From positions 1 through 41,820 of the forward strand of contig UQMZ01000035.1 of NCBI GenBank assembly GCA_900542185.1: a stretch of DNA of 41,820 nucleotides, read 5' to 3'. This document shows, one piece after another, positions 30,362-37,510 of this stretch. Position numbers and translations under genes: made by a program. The notes under the pieces are model-generated. The model was not told the origin of the DNA, ran no database searches, and worked only from the letters and a program-made list of their open reading frames with translations. Origin of the DNA: an uncultured Bacteroidales bacterium. GTDB lineage: Bacteria; Bacteroidota; Bacteroidia; Bacteroidales; Muribaculaceae. How positions within the stretch are numbered: position 1 is the stretch's first letter; every line of letters starts with the position of its first letter.

Positions 30362-30820
30362 TTAATCCGGATTTATCGGATTCAGGGCTATGGAGCGCTG
30401 CAGGGCACGACGCCATCTGTCGGGCATGGGCGCCGACTTCTGCGTTGCCGGGTCGAAGCTAACCATCACCGTACGGCACGCCGACTTGATGCGGCCCGTG
30501 CGGGCGTCGGCTATGACCTGCAGGATGTGGAAGCTGCGGTCGTGTATCGCCTCGCAGCGCGTGCCAACCACCAGGTCCTCGCCGAACATCAGCGGCTCCA
30601 TGTATGTGCACTCCACGTTGGCGATGACCGTCTCCACCTGGCGCCAGTCTATCTCCCAGTCCACTATATCCTTGAAATACCACGCCTTGCCCGTGTCGTA
30701 GAACGAGAAGTACACCGTGTTGTTCACATGCCCCAGGATGTCTATGTCGTTGAACCGTATCTCCACCGGTATGCGGTGCGGAAACGCCGACAGCGGCGGC
30801 AACGTGTCTATGTCTATCAT
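30362..30820 (-). CDS. Acyl-CoA thioesterase, YbgC/FcbC-like hot-dog fold
   Basis: 152 residues. Hot-dog thioesterases hydrolyse acyl-CoA or acyl-ACP thioesters. The motif FNDIDILGHVNNTVYFSFYD carries the catalytic aspartate and the GHVNN signature of the 4HBT family. The remaining strands fit the fold (VETVIANVECTYMEPLMFGEDLVVGTRCEAIHDRSFHI). The C-terminal 25 residues (RWRRALQRSIALNPINPD) are outside the fold. The substrate cannot be read from the sequence. It lies 26 bases after dciA and 27 bases before the isomerase gene. Confidence 0.88.
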   Translation of the reverse strand: MIDIDTLPPLSAFPHRIPVEIRFNDIDILGHVNNTVYFSFYDTGKAWYFKDIVDWEIDWRQVETVIANVECTYMEPLMFGEDLVVGTRCEAIHDRSFHILQVIADARTGRIKSACRTVMVSFDPATQKSAPMPDRWRRALQRSIALNPINPD

Positions 30821-30845
30821 TATTCTCTTTCTCTTTTATATCGCG

Positions 30846-31139
30846 TCAGGACGTGAAGCGTATGCCACTGATCACGTTCTGTCCTAATTTCTTATTCAAT
30901 GCTTCCATGAGCCGGGAGCGGCACATGGCCAGGTCCTGTCTCAGCGAGGCGTTGGCCACGGGCACCGTCATGACGCCGGCGTTGACCGTGGGACGGCCGC
31001 ACAGCGACGCCAGGTCGCGGCCGAGTGTCTCGGGGAAGATGGCGCAGGCGCGCGTCTCCAGCAGCTTCTGCGTCATGTTCTGTTCCTCGATGGCGCGCCG
31101 CAGCACGTCGCCGAGCGCCTCGGCCTCCACACGCTTCAT
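30846..31139 (-). CDS. dciA: DUF721/DciA family protein (replicative helicase loader family)
   Basis: 97 residues from ATG 31139; longer frames that extend into recF in another frame are not real. DciA-type proteins (DUF721) are the predicted loaders of the DnaB helicase in bacteria lacking DnaC/DnaI, as shown in other phyla. The fold is short and KH-like: EALGDVLRRAIEEQNMTQKL, then TVNAGVMTVPVANASLRQDLAMCRSRLMEALNKKLG, a pattern typical of the family, ending VISGIRF. Its ATG overlaps the recF stop (ATGA, 31136-31139), so translation is probably coupled. The recF-dciA pair is common in Bacteroidetes. Confidence 0.88.
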   Translation of the reverse strand: MKRVEAEALGDVLRRAIEEQNMTQKLLETRACAIFPETLGRDLASLCGRPTVNAGVMTVPVANASLRQDLAMCRSRLMEALNKKLGQNVISGIRFTS

Positions 31140-32230
31140 AACACTGTGAAGCGGCCCTCCTCCACCTCGTACATACGGCTCGGTCCCACCAGGGTCGACA
31201 CCGTCTCGTCCAGATGCTCCCGGTTGGTGTCGGTGATGAAGATCTGGCCGAAGTTTCCGCTGCTCACCGTGCGCATGATGCGGCCCACGCGCTCGGAGTC
31301 CAGCTTGTCGAATATGTCGTCCAGCAGCAGTATCGGTTTCACGCCCGTCACGTCGCACAGATGCTCGTAGATGGCCAGCCGCAGGGCTATCACATAGCTT
31401 TTGAGCTGGCCCTGGCTGCCCACGCGGCGCATGGAGTGTCCGCGCAGCTCCATGCAGAGGTCGTCGCGGTGCACGCCCTGATGCGTGAAGCCCAACACGC
31501 CGTCCTTGGCGCGACCCTCGTCCAGTATGGCCTGCAGCGGCTTGCCGTCCAACACCGACGTATAGGTGAGCGACACCTTTTCCTGTTCGCCGGCCACTTC
31601 CTCGTAATAGCGGCGGAATATCGGTCTTATCGACTCGGTCCATGCCTTGCGCGCCTCGTAGACCGTGGCTGCGGCCGAACACATGCCGGCCTCGACGCTT
31701 TCGTACAGCAACTTGTCGCGCACTCCGGCGCGCAGCATCCGGTTGCGGCTCTCCAGCCCGCGGTTGTAGCGTATCAGCTCGGCCAGGTAACGGCGGTCGG
31801 TCTGTGAGATGACCATATCCAGCAGCTTGCGGCGCATCTCGCCGCTGCCGGTCACCAGCATCGAGTCCGCTGGCGTCACGGCCACAATAGGGAAGCGCCC
31901 GATATGCTCCGACAGCTTGCCGTATTCCTTGCCGTTGCGCAGCAGGGTTTTCCCCTTGCCGCGCTTGATGCCGATGGACACATCCTCGTCGCCGCCTGCG
32001 TCGGTCAGGTAATGCCCCTTGACCAAGAGCATATCCTCGCCGTGGCGTATCAGTCCGCTCTCGGGCATGGACTGCATGGGACGCGCCATGCTCAGGAAAT
32101 GGATGGCCTCAAGCAGGTTGCTCTTGCCCATGCCGTTGCGCCCCACGAAACAGTTCACTCCCTCGGAGAAGTCCAGACGGGCCTCCCCGATGTTCTTGAA
32201 GTTCATTGCCTCGAGCGTCGTTATGAGCAT
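31136..32230 (-). CDS. recF: DNA repair/replication protein RecF
   Basis: 364 residues, full length. RecF is an SMC-like ATPase that with RecO and RecR loads RecA at single-strand gaps. Walker A is FVGRNGMGKSNLLEA (near residue 30). The ABC signature region is RRVGSQGQLKSYVIALRLA, and Walker B is PILLLDDIFDKLD, followed by GQIFITDTNREHL. The start ATG 32230 is typical (MLITTLEAMNFKNIGEARLDF). A hairpin (32246-32266) separates it from upp upstream, and dciA overlaps it downstream. It is not adjacent to dnaA, dnaN or gyrB here. Confidence 0.96.
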   Translation of the reverse strand: MLITTLEAMNFKNIGEARLDFSEGVNCFVGRNGMGKSNLLEAIHFLSMARPMQSMPESGLIRHGEDMLLVKGHYLTDAGGDEDVSIGIKRGKGKTLLRNGKEYGKLSEHIGRFPIVAVTPADSMLVTGSGEMRRKLLDMVISQTDRRYLAELIRYNRGLESRNRMLRAGVRDKLLYESVEAGMCSAAATVYEARKAWTESIRPIFRRYYEEVAGEQEKVSLTYTSVLDGKPLQAILDEGRAKDGVLGFTHQGVHRDDLCMELRGHSMRRVGSQGQLKSYVIALRLAIYEHLCDVTGVKPILLLDDIFDKLDSERVGRIMRTVSSGNFGQIFITDTNREHLDETVSTLVGPSRMYEVEEGRFTVL

Positions 32231-32245
32231 GATGAATCAGTTTAA

Positions 32246-32266
32246 GTAAAAGCCGCGGGCTTTTAC
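32246..32266 (-). terminator. Hairpin between upp and recF
   Basis: GTAAAAGCC and GGCTTTTAC are perfectly complementary around the trinucleotide GCG (CGC on the minus strand). It begins 15 bases after the upp stop and ends 16 bases before the recF ATG. The T-rich part is inside the stem, so termination may be partial; it could also set the upp/recF mRNA ratio. Confidence 0.55.
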
Positions 32267-32280
32267 AACAGTAAGTCCGC

Positions 32281-32937
32281 TTAGTCCTTACGGCCGTAGG
32301 CGAGGTCGCCGGCATCGCCGAGACCGGGCACTATGTATGAATGGGCGTTTATTTCCTTGTCGATGGCTCCGCACCACAGCGTCGACTTCTCCTGCGGGAA
32401 ATGTGTGCGCACATATTCCACGCTGGGTTCCGAGGCTATGACGGATGCTATGTGTATCTTGGCGGGCGTGCCTTTCTGCAGCAGCGCCTTGTAGGCTAAC
32501 TCCATCGACGAGCCGGTGGCCAGCATCGGGTCAACGATGATCAGCGTCTTGCCTTCGATGGAAGGCGACGCAAGGTATTCCACCACGATGTCGAACGAGT
32601 CGCCCTTCTCGCGGTATCGGCGGTAGGCGCTGACAAATGCGTTCTCGGCATGGTCGAAGTATGACAGGAATCCGTGATGGAACGGCAGCCCGGCACGCAG
32701 TATGGTGGCCAATACCACCTTGTCGGCAGGCTCGTGACATTCGGCCTCGCCCAACGGCGTGGTGACGGTTACGGTCTTATAGTCCAGACGCTTCGAGATC
32801 TCGTACGCCATGATCTGGCCTATACGCTCCAGATTGATGCGGAAACGCATCGGGTCGTTCTGGACGGTGACGTCGCGGAGTTCCTCCATGTAACGGCTCA
32901 CCAGACTCGGATGCTCGTCAAAATTTATTACTTCCAT
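32281..32937 (-). CDS. upp: Uracil phosphoribosyltransferase
   Basis: 218 residues. It converts uracil and PRPP to UMP in pyrimidine salvage. The PRPP loop appears as LIIVDPMLATGSSM. TILRAGLPFHHGFLSYF and RRYREKGDSFDI are family features, and the C-terminus IVPGLGDAGDLAYG closes over uracil. The N-terminus (MEVINFDEHPSLVSRYMEELRD) fits the Bacteroidetes version. It lies 35 bases after ribF and 50 bases before recF. Confidence 0.95.
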   Translation of the reverse strand: MEVINFDEHPSLVSRYMEELRDVTVQNDPMRFRINLERIGQIMAYEISKRLDYKTVTVTTPLGEAECHEPADKVVLATILRAGLPFHHGFLSYFDHAENAFVSAYRRYREKGDSFDIVVEYLASPSIEGKTLIIVDPMLATGSSMELAYKALLQKGTPAKIHIASVIASEPSVEYVRTHFPQEKSTLWCGAIDKEINAHSYIVPGLGDAGDLAYGRKD

Positions 32938-32972
32938 TATTTCGTGTCTTTTTATGGTTCTTTATTTAGGTA

Positions 32973-33857
32973 TCACGCAGAGCATGAGTTTAATATCTCA
33001 AGGCTGCGGGCCACGTCGCGCTCGATGCCGAGGCGTAGGTCGCCTATGGTCTTGAAGCGTTCTTCGTCGCGTATTTTGGTCACAGGTCGGATGCAGAGTT
33101 CCGCGCCGTACAGGTCTCCCGCGAAACCGGGAATGTGCGTTTCGACCGACACGGGGCCCTGTTCGCCGAATGTGGGGCGCATCCCTATGTTGGTGACAGC
33201 CGGCAGCTCCGTGCCGTCGGGCATCGTCACCATTGTGGCGTACACACCGCGACCGGGCAGTTGCAGTCGCGGATCGACGCTGAGGTTTGCCGTGCGGAAA
33301 CCTATGTCGCGTCCCATCTCGCGGCCATGCACCACGTTGCCGCGCAACGTCCAGTCATAACCCAACATGGCGTTGGCGCCGGCTATGTCGCCTGCCGCAA
33401 GCGCGCGACGTATGTCGCTCGAGCTGACGCCCGGCTCCACACCGCAGCTAAGCACTGCTATCCCCATGCCACGACCCAATTCCTCATAATCCCGGATGCC
33501 CAGGTCCGTGCCGTCGCAGCCGAACGTGTTGTCATAGCCCAGCATCACCCCCCTGGCGCCGTATTCGTCGCGCAGCCGGCGCATCCAGGCCTCGGCCGTG
33601 AGACAGCGCATCTCCTCGTCGAAATGCACCTCGGCCACTTCGAACCCGAGATCGCGCAGACGCACGTCACGCTCACCCGGAAGCATCAGGATATGAGGTG
33701 CCCGCGCAGGATTGATCATGGCCAGCGGATGCCGGTCAAACGTCACCACAACCGGCTTCCAGCCACGTCGCTCCCCCTCCATGCGGAGACTCTCCAACAA
33801 CAGACGGTGCCCGCGATGCAATCCGTCGAAGGTGCCTGTCGTCACTATCCTGTCCAT
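32973..33857 (-). CDS. ribF: Bifunctional riboflavin kinase/FAD synthetase
   Basis: 294 residues. It phosphorylates riboflavin to FMN and adenylates FMN to FAD. The N-terminal nucleotidyltransferase has VTTGTFDGLHRGHRLLLESL (the HxGH-like site) and the later SSSDIRRAL. The C-terminal riboflavin kinase has the GREMGRDIGFRTANL motif and VYATMVTMPDG, VTNIGMRPTFG and ETHI. The ATG is 33857. A candidate -7 box lies at 33923-33931, divergent from pfkA. NadB in this window uses the FAD it makes. Confidence 0.95.
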   Translation of the reverse strand: MDRIVTTGTFDGLHRGHRLLLESLRMEGERRGWKPVVVTFDRHPLAMINPARAPHILMLPGERDVRLRDLGFEVAEVHFDEEMRCLTAEAWMRRLRDEYGARGVMLGYDNTFGCDGTDLGIRDYEELGRGMGIAVLSCGVEPGVSSSDIRRALAAGDIAGANAMLGYDWTLRGNVVHGREMGRDIGFRTANLSVDPRLQLPGRGVYATMVTMPDGTELPAVTNIGMRPTFGEQGPVSVETHIPGFAGDLYGAELCIRPVTKIRDEERFKTIGDLRLGIERDVARSLEILNSCSA

Positions 33858-33922
33858 TCCTTTTCCTTACCTGTTTTGAGTCGTTTCGGCGTCGCCAAAC
33901 CACGCCTAAGTTATCTTACTTT

Positions 33923-33931
33923 GCAAATATA
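33923..33931 (-). promoter_or_regulatory. Candidate -7 box for ribF
   Basis: On the minus strand TATATTTGC fits TAnnTTTGC. The nearest TTG upstream is a few bases farther away than the usual 19. It would give a leader of about 60 bases. Confidence 0.45.
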
Positions 33932-33975
33932 ATGCTTTTTTGTGGCATTATTGCCCAACTATGCCGTTTTTTTGT

Positions 33976-33983
33976 TATTTTTG
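33976..33983 (+). promoter_or_regulatory. Candidate -7 box for pfkA
   Basis: TATTTTTG fits TAnnTTTG, with a TTG 22 bases upstream (33951-33953), slightly beyond the usual 19. The ATG follows about 30 bases later. The short palindrome-like GGCATTATTGCC (33944-33955) overlaps the upstream box and lies between the ribF and pfkA promoters. Confidence 0.5.
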
Positions 33984-34012
33984 TACTTAGAATGTAAAAT
34001 GCCTGAAAAATC

Positions 34013-34993
34013 ATGAATAATATCAATTCAGTAGGCATTCTGACGTCGGGCGGCGATGCTCCCGGCATGAATGCGGCAATCCGCGCCGTGACGCGCGCAG
34101 CCATCTACGCCGGATTTAAAGTTTACGGCATCTATCGCGGCTATCGCGGCCTCATCTATGACGAGATCGAGGAGTTCTCCACCCAGAACGTGTCGAACAT
34201 CATACAGCGCGGCGGCACCATCCTTAAGACGGCGCGCTGCAAGGAATTCCAGACACCGGAGGGACGCCAGTGCGCCTACGACGTGCTGAAGCGACGCGGC
34301 ATCGACTCGCTGTGCGTCATCGGCGGCGACGGCTCTCTGACCGGCGCACGCATCTTCGGCAACGAATTCCAGTTCCCGATCGTGGGTCTGCCCGGCACCA
34401 TCGACAACGACCTGTACGGCACCGACACCACCATCGGCTATGACACGGCCCTGAACACCATCATGGACTGCGTGGACAAGATACGCGACACGGCCACCAG
34501 CCACGAGCGCCTGTTCTTCATCGAGGTCATGGGCCGCGATGCCGGCTTCCTCGCCCTGAACGGCGCCATCGCCAGCGGCGCCGAGGCCGCAATCATCCCC
34601 GAGATCTCCACACAGGTCGACCAGCTGTCGGAACTCATCAAGAACGGCTTCCGCAAGTCGAAGAACTCGTCGATAGTCCTTGTGGCCGAAAGCCCCATCA
34701 CCGGCGGAGCAATGGGCCTGGCTCAGCGCGTCAAGGAGGAATATCCCGGTTATGACGTGCGCGTCACCATCTTAGGCCACCTGCAGCGCGGCGGCTCGCC
34801 TACGGCCAACGACCGCATCTTAGCTTCCCGCATGGGCGCCGCTGCCGTAGACGCCCTGCTCGACGACCAGCGCAACGTGATGATCGGTATCAAGAACGAC
34901 GAAATAGTCTACATACCCTTCACCAAGGCAATCAAGAACGACAAGCCGATCAACCAGGATCTGCTGTCCACGCTGCGCCGTCTCTCCATCTGA
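34013..34993 (+). CDS. pfkA: ATP-dependent 6-phosphofructokinase
   Basis: 326 residues. It phosphorylates fructose 6-phosphate to fructose 1,6-bisphosphate, the committed step of glycolysis. The N-terminal VGILTSGGDAPGMNAAIRA binds ATP. GGDGSLTGA, with Gly-Gly-Asp-Gly-Ser rather than the GGDDS form, indicates ATP and not pyrophosphate as donor. GLPGTIDNDLYGTD carries the catalytic aspartate, and MGRDAGFLA and LGHLQRGGSPTANDR are further substrate motifs. The length suits the bacterial allosteric type. Its stop TGA overlaps the next gene's ATG by one base (TGATG), so translation is coupled. Confidence 0.96.
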   Translation: MNNINSVGILTSGGDAPGMNAAIRAVTRAAIYAGFKVYGIYRGYRGLIYDEIEEFSTQNVSNIIQRGGTILKTARCKEFQTPEGRQCAYDVLKRRGIDSLCVIGGDGSLTGARIFGNEFQFPIVGLPGTIDNDLYGTDTTIGYDTALNTIMDCVDKIRDTATSHERLFFIEVMGRDAGFLALNGAIASGAEAAIIPEISTQVDQLSELIKNGFRKSKNSSIVLVAESPITGGAMGLAQRVKEEYPGYDVRVTILGHLQRGGSPTANDRILASRMGAAAVDALLDDQRNVMIGIKNDEIVYIPFTKAIKNDKPINQDLLSTLRRLSI

Positions 34994-35850
34994 TGAAAAC
35001 CATCGAAAAGATACAGAAATTCATGAGCGAGGCCACTAAAACTGCGGCCTCGCTCGTTAAAGTGCCTCTGATGTCGGGGCGACCCTCGCCGGCATCGTCC
35101 GCTCGGCGCGACACGGTCATAATCATGGGCAACGGCCCGAGCCTGAAGGAAGCGCTTACCATACACCGCGAGGTGCTGGACTCCACGCCCAAATTAGCTG
35201 TCAACTGGTCGGCCATGACGCCCGATTTCCTGGTATTGAAGCCGGAATACTACCTGCTGGCCGACGGTGTGTTCTTCAATCCGGCGGCTTCGGACAACGT
35301 TCCCAAGCTGTGGGACATAGTAAACCGCATCGACTGGCCGCTGACCATTTTCGTGCCGGCCAGGTTCCGCAAATATCCGGGGTTGAAGACCTTGCCCAAG
35401 AACATCACGGTCAAGTACTTCAACCTTACCCCGGCCGAAGGCTGGACGGGCGTGACCCATCGGCTGTTCCGCATGGGACTGGCCATGCCGCGCCCGCGCA
35501 ACGTGCTGATACCGGCCATAATGTGCATGATCCGCGAGGGTTTCAGACGCATTGTCCTCACCGGCGCCGACCACAACTGGAGCCAGACGCTGTGGGTCAC
35601 CGACCGCAACCGCGTGGTGACGGTGCAGCCCCACTACTACGAGGACGACGACGACGAACTGAGGCGCATCGAGGAGCTGTACAAAGACATCCACATCCAT
35701 CAGCTGTACGAATCGTTCGCCGTGGCTTTCCGCTCCTATTTCGCCGTGCAGGCCTACGCTCAGAGCCGAGGCGTCCGGGTGCTGAACGCCACCCCCGGCT
35801 CCTTCATCGACGCCTTCCCCCGCACCACCCTCGACAGGTTAGGCGATTAG
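34993..35850 (+). CDS. NGPSL-motif protein (DUF115/GT42-like), function uncertain
   Basis: 285 residues. After a charged, helical N-terminus (about 40 residues) comes VIIMGNGPSLKEAL, the nucleotide-binding motif shared by DUF115 (MptE-like) proteins and CMP-sialic acid-using GT42 transferases. LAVNWSAMTPDFLVLKPEYYLLAD and later VLTGADHNWSQTLWV (near residue 197) match the same pattern, in which the histidine could be catalytic. The final part, FAVAFRSYFAVQAYAQSRGVRVLNATPGSFIDAF, resembles the C-terminus of these proteins. A surface-glycan transferase is plausible; folate or pterin chemistry is not supported by the neighbours. It is coupled to pfkA (TGATG). The last 12 bases overlap the convergent AAA-ATPase gene. 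Confidence 0.75.
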   Translation: MKTIEKIQKFMSEATKTAASLVKVPLMSGRPSPASSARRDTVIIMGNGPSLKEALTIHREVLDSTPKLAVNWSAMTPDFLVLKPEYYLLADGVFFNPAASDNVPKLWDIVNRIDWPLTIFVPARFRKYPGLKTLPKNITVKYFNLTPAEGWTGVTHRLFRMGLAMPRPRNVLIPAIMCMIREGFRRIVLTGADHNWSQTLWVTDRNRVVTVQPHYYEDDDDELRRIEELYKDIHIHQLYESFAVAFRSYFAVQAYAQSRGVRVLNATPGSFIDAFPRTTLDRLGD

Positions 35851-37392
35851 CCAGCCGTCGATATTGCGCGTTTCCGGTGAGATATTGACGCCTACCTTCA
35901 CGACAGGCTTGGGATTCACCGTGTTCTCGAACGGCAAGGCATAATCTTTCTCATCAATCTGGGCCAATGCCTTTTCCGGTGTGGAATCATATTTGAACTC
36001 AAGGATGTAAATGGCTTTGGGACCGTCAAGCACCATGTCCATGCGGCCGCGTGACGTACGACGCTCCACGTCCACATTCATACCCACCAGCCTCGCTATG
36101 ATCAGAATGTCTTTCTGCCACTGAGACTCCTTGTTGGTATCGGACATATATGGAATTCCGGCCAGGAACGACTGCAATTCGCGCAGGAAGCCGTCGATAT
36201 CGTCCTTCTTGATAAACCGTCTGAGCGAACGCACAAAGTTCTGAGACTCCATTGAATTCCCACCTTGTATCGCCTGCATCAAATTATTGAAGAATCCGTT
36301 ACGCACTTCCATATTGGGATACCCCAATGTGTATTCCGCATACTCCGCATCATATTCTTTGATTGTAAGATACCCCGTATAGTAGCACGCCAGCGCCAGA
36401 TTACTGCCCAGCACGTCGCCACTGTCAAGGTCCGACGCGGATATGACAGTGTCTTCCAGGTCAGGAGTGCCCCAGTCATTCTTAAGGAACTGATCGATCA
36501 GCCGTGTCGGCGTTCCCGACTGGAACCAGAAATCGCGTATGTCACGTGAATAGATTGCCTTGACGACGCTGAACGGATTATATATGTCCACCATGTCTTT
36601 CGAGAAATGGTAGCCGTCATATCTTTTTTTAAGTTTAGCCAGCGCTTCATCGGCAGACATGCCCATTCCCTTTCCCAGGTCCTCTATTCCTTCCTGAAAA
36701 TTGTCGTGCAATTCCCCGGTTGTGATTCCGCATATAGCGGAATACCTTGGATCAAGCGAAATATCGGTCAGGTTGTTGAGTCCGCTGAACACGTTGATCT
36801 GTCCCAGTTTGCCCACACCGGTCAGGAACACGAACTTTAGGCAATCCTCGCTGGCCTTCATCACTCCGTAGAAATCATGCAGGATTCTGCGGTGCTCGGT
36901 TTCAAGATCCTTATTGTCCGCCACGTCTATTATCGGCTTGTCATATTCATCGATAAGTATCACCACCTGTTGGCCGGTTCGTTTGTACGCCTCCCGGATT
37001 ACATTGGTGAAGCGGCGTGCCGGAGCCTCGTCCGACGACAACTCGCCATATTGTTCCTCCCACTCCGACAACACATCCGACAGCACCCCCTGCAGTTCTC
37101 CCGCAGCTCGGTATCCTCCCCGCATAAAGTCGAGGCGCAACACCGGATGCCGGGTCCACTCTCCCGGCTCCAGACGGTCTATGGCCAGACCGTCGAACAG
37201 CTCACGTTCCCCACGGAAATATGAATCCATGGTGGAGATGAGCATACTCTTGCCGAACCGACGCGGACGGCTCAAAAAGAAATACTTGCCCGTTGACGCG
37301 AGCTCATGAATGTACATAGTCTTGTCAACGTACAGGAATCCTCCTTTTCTGATTTCGCGAAAACTCGACTGGCCTACCGGATACTTAATCAT
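35839..37392 (-). CDS. AAA-ATPase-like / PD-(D/E)XK nuclease-like protein
   Basis: 517 residues. The N-terminal AAA-ATPase-like domain (PF09820 type) has YVDKTMYIHEL, a P-loop SRPRRFGKSMLIS near residue 43, and Walker B VVILIDEYDKPI. The C-terminal PD-(D/E)XK-like domain (PF08011 type) has the nuclease core GRMDMVLDGPKAIYILEFKYD, where D, E and K form the usual triad. This two-domain family is expanded in gut Bacteroidales, often in many copies per genome, and its role is not established. The gene has its own consensus promoter and noticeably more AT-rich codons than its neighbours, suggesting recent arrival. It converges with, and overlaps by 12 bases, the NGPSL gene. Confidence 0.92.
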   Translation of the reverse strand: MIKYPVGQSSFREIRKGGFLYVDKTMYIHELASTGKYFFLSRPRRFGKSMLISTMDSYFRGERELFDGLAIDRLEPGEWTRHPVLRLDFMRGGYRAAGELQGVLSDVLSEWEEQYGELSSDEAPARRFTNVIREAYKRTGQQVVILIDEYDKPIIDVADNKDLETEHRRILHDFYGVMKASEDCLKFVFLTGVGKLGQINVFSGLNNLTDISLDPRYSAICGITTGELHDNFQEGIEDLGKGMGMSADEALAKLKKRYDGYHFSKDMVDIYNPFSVVKAIYSRDIRDFWFQSGTPTRLIDQFLKNDWGTPDLEDTVISASDLDSGDVLGSNLALACYYTGYLTIKEYDAEYAEYTLGYPNMEVRNGFFNNLMQAIQGGNSMESQNFVRSLRRFIKKDDIDGFLRELQSFLAGIPYMSDTNKESQWQKDILIIARLVGMNVDVERRTSRGRMDMVLDGPKAIYILEFKYDSTPEKALAQIDEKDYALPFENTVNPKPVVKVGVNISPETRNIDGWLIA

Positions 37393-37418
37393 GACGATGT
37401 CTTTTAGAATTCAACTTT

Positions 37419-37451
37419 CAAAGATAACAAATTTCCTTTAAAACGCAAAAA
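37419..37451 (-). promoter_or_regulatory. Consensus promoter for the AAA-ATPase gene
   Basis: On the minus strand TTTTTG (37446-37451) is followed after exactly 19 bases by TATCTTTG (37419-37426), the Bacteroidetes -33/-7 form. The leader would be about 20 bases. The upstream box abuts the T-run of the susF terminator. Confidence 0.85.
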
Positions 37452-37454
37452 CAG

Positions 37455-37485
37455 AAAAAAGGTCCGAGACTCGGAGTCCCGGACC
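37455..37485 (-). terminator. Rho-independent terminator of the sus-like operon
   Basis: Arms GGTCCGGGAC and GTCTCGGACC (one mismatch) around a five-base loop, followed on the minus strand by TTTTTT. It lies about 25 bases after the susF stop. Confidence 0.92.
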
Positions 37486-37510
37486 TTCCTTTTCGTATCG
37501 GTGTTGTGTC

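Noticed and set aside
30846..31682. A 278-residue minus-strand ORF covering dciA and part of recF
   Set aside because: The upstream part is an out-of-frame reading of recF. The DUF721 domain starts at ATG 31139, which overlaps the recF stop as in coupled genes.
35839..37392. Calling the AAA/nuclease gene a transposase
   Set aside because: The order of domains (AAA-ATPase-like then PD-(D/E)XK) differs from the known PD-(D/E)XK transposase family, and no terminal inverted repeats or target duplications were seen around it.
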